Assembly (NCBI GenBank): GCA_964247705.1
Contig: CAXTVQ010000017.1
Coordinates: 1-64,000, forward strand
Source: LMUY01 sp964247705
GTDB taxonomy: Bacteria > Pseudomonadota > Alphaproteobacteria > Acetobacterales > Acetobacteraceae
Reading direction: 5' to 3'
DNA: 64,000 nucleotides
The notes below the pieces were generated by a model, which was not told where the DNA came from, searched no databases, and worked only from the letters and a program-made list of their open reading frames with translations. How positions within the stretch are numbered: position 1 is the first letter of the stretch; every line of letters begins with the position of its first letter. The position numbers and the translations under genes were made by a program. Shown here piece after piece: positions 60,637-64,000 of the stretch.

Positions 60637-60667
60637 GGGGAGAGTGGTCTGCGCCTAAACCTCTCCC
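60637..60667. terminator. Weak hairpin between convergent copA and asnB
   Basis: GGGGAGAG (60637-60644) pairs with CTCTCCC (60661-60667) around a 16-base loop, followed by AAAA. It overlaps the last codons of asnB, so it can only partly act as a terminator for that gene. Confidence 0.35.
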
Positions 60668-62403
60668 AAAACGTCCCACACACTACCGTCCGTCGCGCGG
60701 CCCTCGATGTGGGCGCGGTGCCATAGCGCGTAGAACAGCAGAGTCCAGGCAGCGAACCCTTCATGCCGGCCATCCGCGTTGCGGAACAATGCAATAACCC
60801 GCTCCGGATGCGCGATGGCCGCCACGCCGGGTTGGGCGGCGACCAGCGGGCCCAGCCGGGCGCCCTGGCCCGCGATCCATGCAGCGACCGGCACGGTGAA
60901 CCCCTGCTTGCGGGCGAACGGATGCGCCTGCGGCATGGTGCGCTCGAGCCATCTTCGCAGCAGCCACTTGCCCCGGCCGCCTTGCACCTTCAGCGCGTCC
61001 GGCAAGCGGAACGCCGCCGCCGCCACGCCGGCGTCCAGGAACGGCGTGCGCCCCTCCACCCCGTGCGCCATCAGGCAGCGGTCCAGCTTCAGCAGCAAGT
61101 CGTGCGGCAGCCAGTCCACCATGTCCGTCGCCTGGGCGACCTGCAGCCGGGTGCGCCCGCCCACCGCCGATTGCACTTCGGCGCTGGCAATGCCGTCGCG
61201 CCAGGCGGGGGCGGCGGCGCGCAGCACCTTGAGGCGGTCGAACGTGCCGCGGATGCGCATGCTGCGGCCCCCGCGCCAGGACGGGCGCATGGCGCTGCGG
61301 TAGCGGCCGTAGCCGGCGAAGATCTCGTCCCCGCCCTCGCCGGATAGCACCGCCTTCACATCCTGCCGCGCGCGCCGGGCCAGGAACCAGGTGGGAATGA
61401 TCGCGTAATCGGCCGCCGGGTCGTCCATGCAGGCGACGATGCGCGGCAGCTCGGCCCACACCATCGCCTCCGTCACCGTCAGCGTCTCGTGCCGGGCCCC
61501 GACCGAATGGGCGATCTCCGCGGCCAGCGAGCGCTCGTCCGCCGCACCCGGCACGTCGAACCCGGCGGTGAAGGCCAGCACCGGCTGGTCGTTCAGCCGC
61601 GCCATCATCGCCAGCACCGCCGAGCTGTCGATCCCACTCGACAGGAACATGCCGTAGGGCACGTCGCTGCGCTGATGCAGGTCCACCGACTGCATGAACG
61701 CCGCGTCCAGCCGGGCAAGCGCCACATCTTCTCCGATGTCCTCGGGCGGGCCGGCCGGCAGCGCATCCAGCCTGTGGCGGTCCACCACATGGCCGTCTAC
61801 CACGCGCAGCGTCTCGCCCGGCAGCACGCGCTGGATGCCCGGGAAGATCGTGTCCGCCCCCGTGGTGAACTGCATCTGCAGCAGCTCGTCGCGCGCGGCG
61901 GGCCGGACGGCGCGCTCCACCAGGCCCGCCGCCAGCAGCGCCTGCGGCTCGGAGGCGAAGGCGAGCCCGCCCGGGATCGTCGCCGTATACAGCGGCTTGA
62001 TGCCGAACGGGTCACGCGACAGCGTCAGGCTGCGCGTCGCCCGGTCGTGGATCGCGATGGCATACATGCCGCGCAACGGCTCGGCATAGGTGCTGCCGTT
62101 CTGCCGCCACAAGTGCAGCGGCGGTTCGCAATCACTGCCCGTGGCGAGCTGCATCCCGGGTGACAGCTCACGGGCGTTGTAGATTTCGGCATTGGCCACC
62201 AGCGCCGCGGGGCCGGAGAACAGCGGCTGGTCCCCGGTCTGCAAGTCGATGAAGGCGAGCCGCGTGTGCACCAGAGCGCAGCGGCCGACCGCGTGGTGGC
62301 CCTCGCCCTCCGGCCCGCGATGCGCCAGCGCCGCCGTCAGCGCGCCCAGCGTCGCCGGCGAGGGTGACCCAGTGGCGAGCGACAGCCCCGCTATGCCGCA
62401 CAT
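60655..62403 (-). CDS. asnB: Asparagine synthase-like glutamine amidotransferase
   Basis: 582-residue class II glutamine-dependent amidotransferase. The N-terminal nucleophile is C2 (MCGIAG), with NAEIYN and SDCEPPLHLW in the glutaminase domain. The synthetase domain has the ATP PP-loop LSSGIDSSAVLA and LSGEGGDEIFAGYGRYR. It makes asparagine, or, as its place next to glycosyltransferases suggests, amidates a sugar acid. The start overlaps the GT4 gene end by 13 bases. Third gene of a minus-strand operon. Confidence 0.9.
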   Translation of the reverse strand: MCGIAGLSLATGSPSPATLGALTAALAHRGPEGEGHHAVGRCALVHTRLAFIDLQTGDQPLFSGPAALVANAEIYNARELSPGMQLATGSDCEPPLHLWRQNGSTYAEPLRGMYAIAIHDRATRSLTLSRDPFGIKPLYTATIPGGLAFASEPQALLAAGLVERAVRPAARDELLQMQFTTGADTIFPGIQRVLPGETLRVVDGHVVDRHRLDALPAGPPEDIGEDVALARLDAAFMQSVDLHQRSDVPYGMFLSSGIDSSAVLAMMARLNDQPVLAFTAGFDVPGAADERSLAAEIAHSVGARHETLTVTEAMVWAELPRIVACMDDPAADYAIIPTWFLARRARQDVKAVLSGEGGDEIFAGYGRYRSAMRPSWRGGRSMRIRGTFDRLKVLRAAAPAWRDGIASAEVQSAVGGRTRLQVAQATDMVDWLPHDLLLKLDRCLMAHGVEGRTPFLDAGVAAAAFRLPDALKVQGGRGKWLLRRWLERTMPQAHPFARKQGFTVPVAAWIAGQGARLGPLVAAQPGVAAIAHPERVIALFRNADGRHEGFAAWTLLFYALWHRAHIEGRATDGSVWDVLGEV

Positions 62404-63416
62404 GGGGGTTTCTCCACCTGGCCCAGGAAGCCGCGCCAATGGGCCAGCACCGGCGCCTCGGCGAACTCGGTCAGATAGCGGGCACGGCCGGCCTCGGCGA
62501 GGCGGGCGGAGAAGCTGCCGTTGTCCAGCACCAGGCGCAGCGAGGTCGCGAGCGCCTCCACATCCTCCGGCGGCACCAGCAGCCCGTCCTCGCCCGGGCG
62601 GATCAGTTCGCGCGGGCCGTCGGCGGCGGCGGCGACGACAGGGCGGGCAGCGGACCATGCCTCCACCACCACGTTGCCCAGCGGTTCGTGGCGGGACGGG
62701 CAGGCGAGGACGTCGGCGCCGGCCAGCAAGGCCGCGGTATCGTCCCGCCAGCCGGGGAAGTGCGTGCGCTCGATGACGCCAAGCTGCCGGGCCAGGGTTT
62801 CGAGGCCGTCCCGTTCGGGGCCCTCGCCGGCGACGATGGCGTGCACACCCGGCAAGCGGGGCAGTGCTCGGATCAGGACATCGAACGCCTTGTTGCGGTG
62901 CAGCCGGCCGAGTGCCAGCACGATGCGCAGCCCGGCGGGGATGCCCAGGCGTTCGGGTGGGGCCGCGTGCAGATCCGGCGCAAAGTTCGGCAGATAGTGG
63001 GTGCGGGCAGCCGGCCAGCCCTCTGCCGTGATCCAACGGGCGAGCGCGCGCGTGTTGCCGACCAGGTGGTCGCAGTGCCTGTAGTAGCGCAGGTCGTAAT
63101 AGCCGCCGAGCCGCCCGACCAGCACCCAATCCCCCCGGGGGGCGAAGCGAGCCGCGCGGTTCATCCAGGCAACGGCAACCCGGGGGGCGAAGCGGCCCAG
63201 GGCAGCCCGCAGCCGAGGCCGGGTCTGCAGGTCGAACGCGCCGCCGAACGGAAGCTGCACCGCGCCTGCCGCGGCAAGCCGGGCGGCGCGGGCCGGGTCC
63301 GTGCGGATGACGGGCAGCACGGTGTCGCCGGCGCGGTGCTGGGCGAGGACGAGGCGCTCGTAGAACAACTCGGCCCCGCCATGGGGCGCGCCGGCCATCA
63401 GGTGAGCGACCCTCAT
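62391..63416 (-). CDS. GT4-family glycosyltransferase (minus-strand glycan operon)
   Basis: 341-residue GT-B protein. The N-terminal HLMAGAPHGGAELFYERL and the donor-domain LALGRLHRNKAFDVLIRALP match GT4, and EX7E appears in SRHEPLGNVVVEAWSAARPVV. Its ATG overlaps the TGA of the GT9 gene, and its end overlaps asnB. It probably extends the same saccharide as the adjacent GT9 enzyme. Confidence 0.92.
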   Translation of the reverse strand: MRVAHLMAGAPHGGAELFYERLVLAQHRAGDTVLPVIRTDPARAARLAAAGAVQLPFGGAFDLQTRPRLRAALGRFAPRVAVAWMNRAARFAPRGDWVLVGRLGGYYDLRYYRHCDHLVGNTRALARWITAEGWPAARTHYLPNFAPDLHAAPPERLGIPAGLRIVLALGRLHRNKAFDVLIRALPRLPGVHAIVAGEGPERDGLETLARQLGVIERTHFPGWRDDTAALLAGADVLACPSRHEPLGNVVVEAWSAARPVVAAAADGPRELIRPGEDGLLVPPEDVEALATSLRLVLDNGSFSARLAEAGRARYLTEFAEAPVLAHWRGFLGQVEKPPCAA

Positions 63417-64000
63417 GCCAGCAGGGCCCTGGCCGCGGCGAAGACCTGCTCCAGGGTGACCGCCTCGATCGGGCTGCGTCCGGCTGGGCCGGGAGCAATG
63501 GCGGCGGCAGTGCGCCGGCCGGACGGCGCATATTCGCTCGCGGGGGTCGGGCCGAACAGCCCGAGCGTCGGCGTGCCGGCGGCGGCCGCCATGTGCATCA
63601 GGCCGGAATCGTTGCCGACGAACAAGCGGCAGCGCGCGAGGCAGGCGGCGGCCTCGGGCAGGGTCAGCCGCCCGGCGAGGTCGATCGCGCCGGGCAGGCC
63701 GGCGAGCACGGGGGCGGCCATCGCGCGCTCCGCGTCCCCAGGCCCGGCGAAGATCGCGGCACGGGCGCCGGGCAAGCACGGTTCGAGCGCGCGGAACAAA
63801 GCCACGAAGCGCTCGGGCGGCCAAACCTTGCCCGACCAGTTGGCGGTCGGGCCGAGCGCGATGACCGGAGCGCCGTCAGGCAGGAAGTGGGCGGCGCGGG
63901 CCCGGTCCGCCGCGTTGGTCCAGGTGACGGGCAATGGGGGGTCCGCCAGACCGAGCACGCCGGCAAGGTGGGTGAGGCGATGGCCGGGCCGCCGCCCACC
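63413..64000 (-). CDS. GT9 (heptosyltransferase-like) glycosyltransferase, 5' end beyond the window
   Basis: Partial C-terminal domain of about 195 residues. The reading frame continues to the right edge (GHRLTHLAGVLGLADPPLPV). Family marks are IALGPTANWSGKVWPPERF, GAIDLAGRLTLPEAAACLA and CRLFVGNDSGLMHMAAAAGT with the conserved GNDSG. It is likely the first visible gene of the operon GT9-GT4-asnB. No repeat insertion is seen in this copy, in contrast to the GT9 gene at 10863. Confidence 0.88.
   Translation of the reverse strand, partial: GGRRPGHRLTHLAGVLGLADPPLPVTWTNAADRARAAHFLPDGAPVIALGPTANWSGKVWPPERFVALFRALEPCLPGARAAIFAGPGDAERAMAAPVLAGLPGAIDLAGRLTLPEAAACLARCRLFVGNDSGLMHMAAAAGTPTLGLFGPTPASEYAPSGRRTAAAIAPGPAGRSPIEAVTLEQVFAAARALLA

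Overview
The window is a high-GC, gene-dense chromosomal scaffold segment with one 100-base assembly gap. The base composition, the IF3 N-terminus with an ATA start, the class II DAHP synthase, the RluA/TrmH-type enzymes and the assimilatory nitrate genes point to an alphaproteobacterium, most likely Acetobacteraceae (Rhodospirillales). That placement is an inference from gene content and was not tested by a search. I see no tRNA, rRNA, CRISPR array, prophage or insertion sequence. No stretch of 300 bases or more lacks a gene; the longest non-coding stretches are about 296 bases (49520-49815), 208 bases (27517-27724) and 203 bases (23883-24085).

Layout. 0-9.7 kb: housekeeping genes (ftsK, a transglutaminase-like protein, a Bcr/CflA-type exporter, DoxX, a TrmH-type RNA methyltransferase, a small membrane protein coupled to an RluA-type pseudouridine synthase, a TPR protein, an epimerase-like protein, an alpha/beta hydrolase). 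9.7-15.6 kb: two glycosyltransferases, thrS, infC and a CgeB-like glycosyltransferase. 15.6-24.7 kb, mostly minus strand: GH15 glucoamylase-like enzyme, hydantoinase/oxoprolinase pair, a decayed Uma2 gene, GH10 xylanase, RhlE-type helicase, intact Uma2 protein. 24.7-35.5 kb: ELM1-like protein plus a large unknown protein, oligopeptide-binding protein, Gly/Tyr-rich secreted protein, GST, SDR, 3-hydroxyisobutyrate dehydrogenase-like enzyme, bicupin oxalate decarboxylase-like enzyme, DUF2721-like protein, gltX. 35.6-40.2 kb: pncB, class II DAHP synthase, gpmI.

40.3-47.6 kb is a complete nitrate assimilation operon: NirB-like FAD reductase, NirA-type nitrite reductase, a reductase with an Fe-S motif where a CysJ protein would carry its flavodoxin domain, and NasA nitrate reductase with a C-terminal BFD-like domain. 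47.6-51.0 kb: ygfZ, a coupled RraA-like/DOPA-dioxygenase-like pair, nhaA.

51.0-58.2 kb is a tightly overlapping gene train: HAD phosphatase, CgeB-like glycosyltransferase, sugar nucleotidyltransferase, methyltransferase, a glycoside hydrolase with apparently permuted motif order, PIG-L deacetylase, GT4 glycosyltransferase and a GNAT/FemAB-like acyltransferase. It looks like one dedicated and little-described glycan pathway. A copper-type P-ATPase follows. A second glycan operon on the minus strand (GT9, GT4, AsnB-type amidotransferase) converges on it and runs off the right edge.

A family of GC-rich palindromic elements is scattered through the window. Two lie in frame inside genes (GT9 at 10863, ygfZ) and one seems to supply the ribosome binding site of nasA. 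The assembly gap at 53626-53725 is flanked by identical 55-mers, the signature of two de Bruijn contigs joined at a shared k-mer, so the gap may be artificial.
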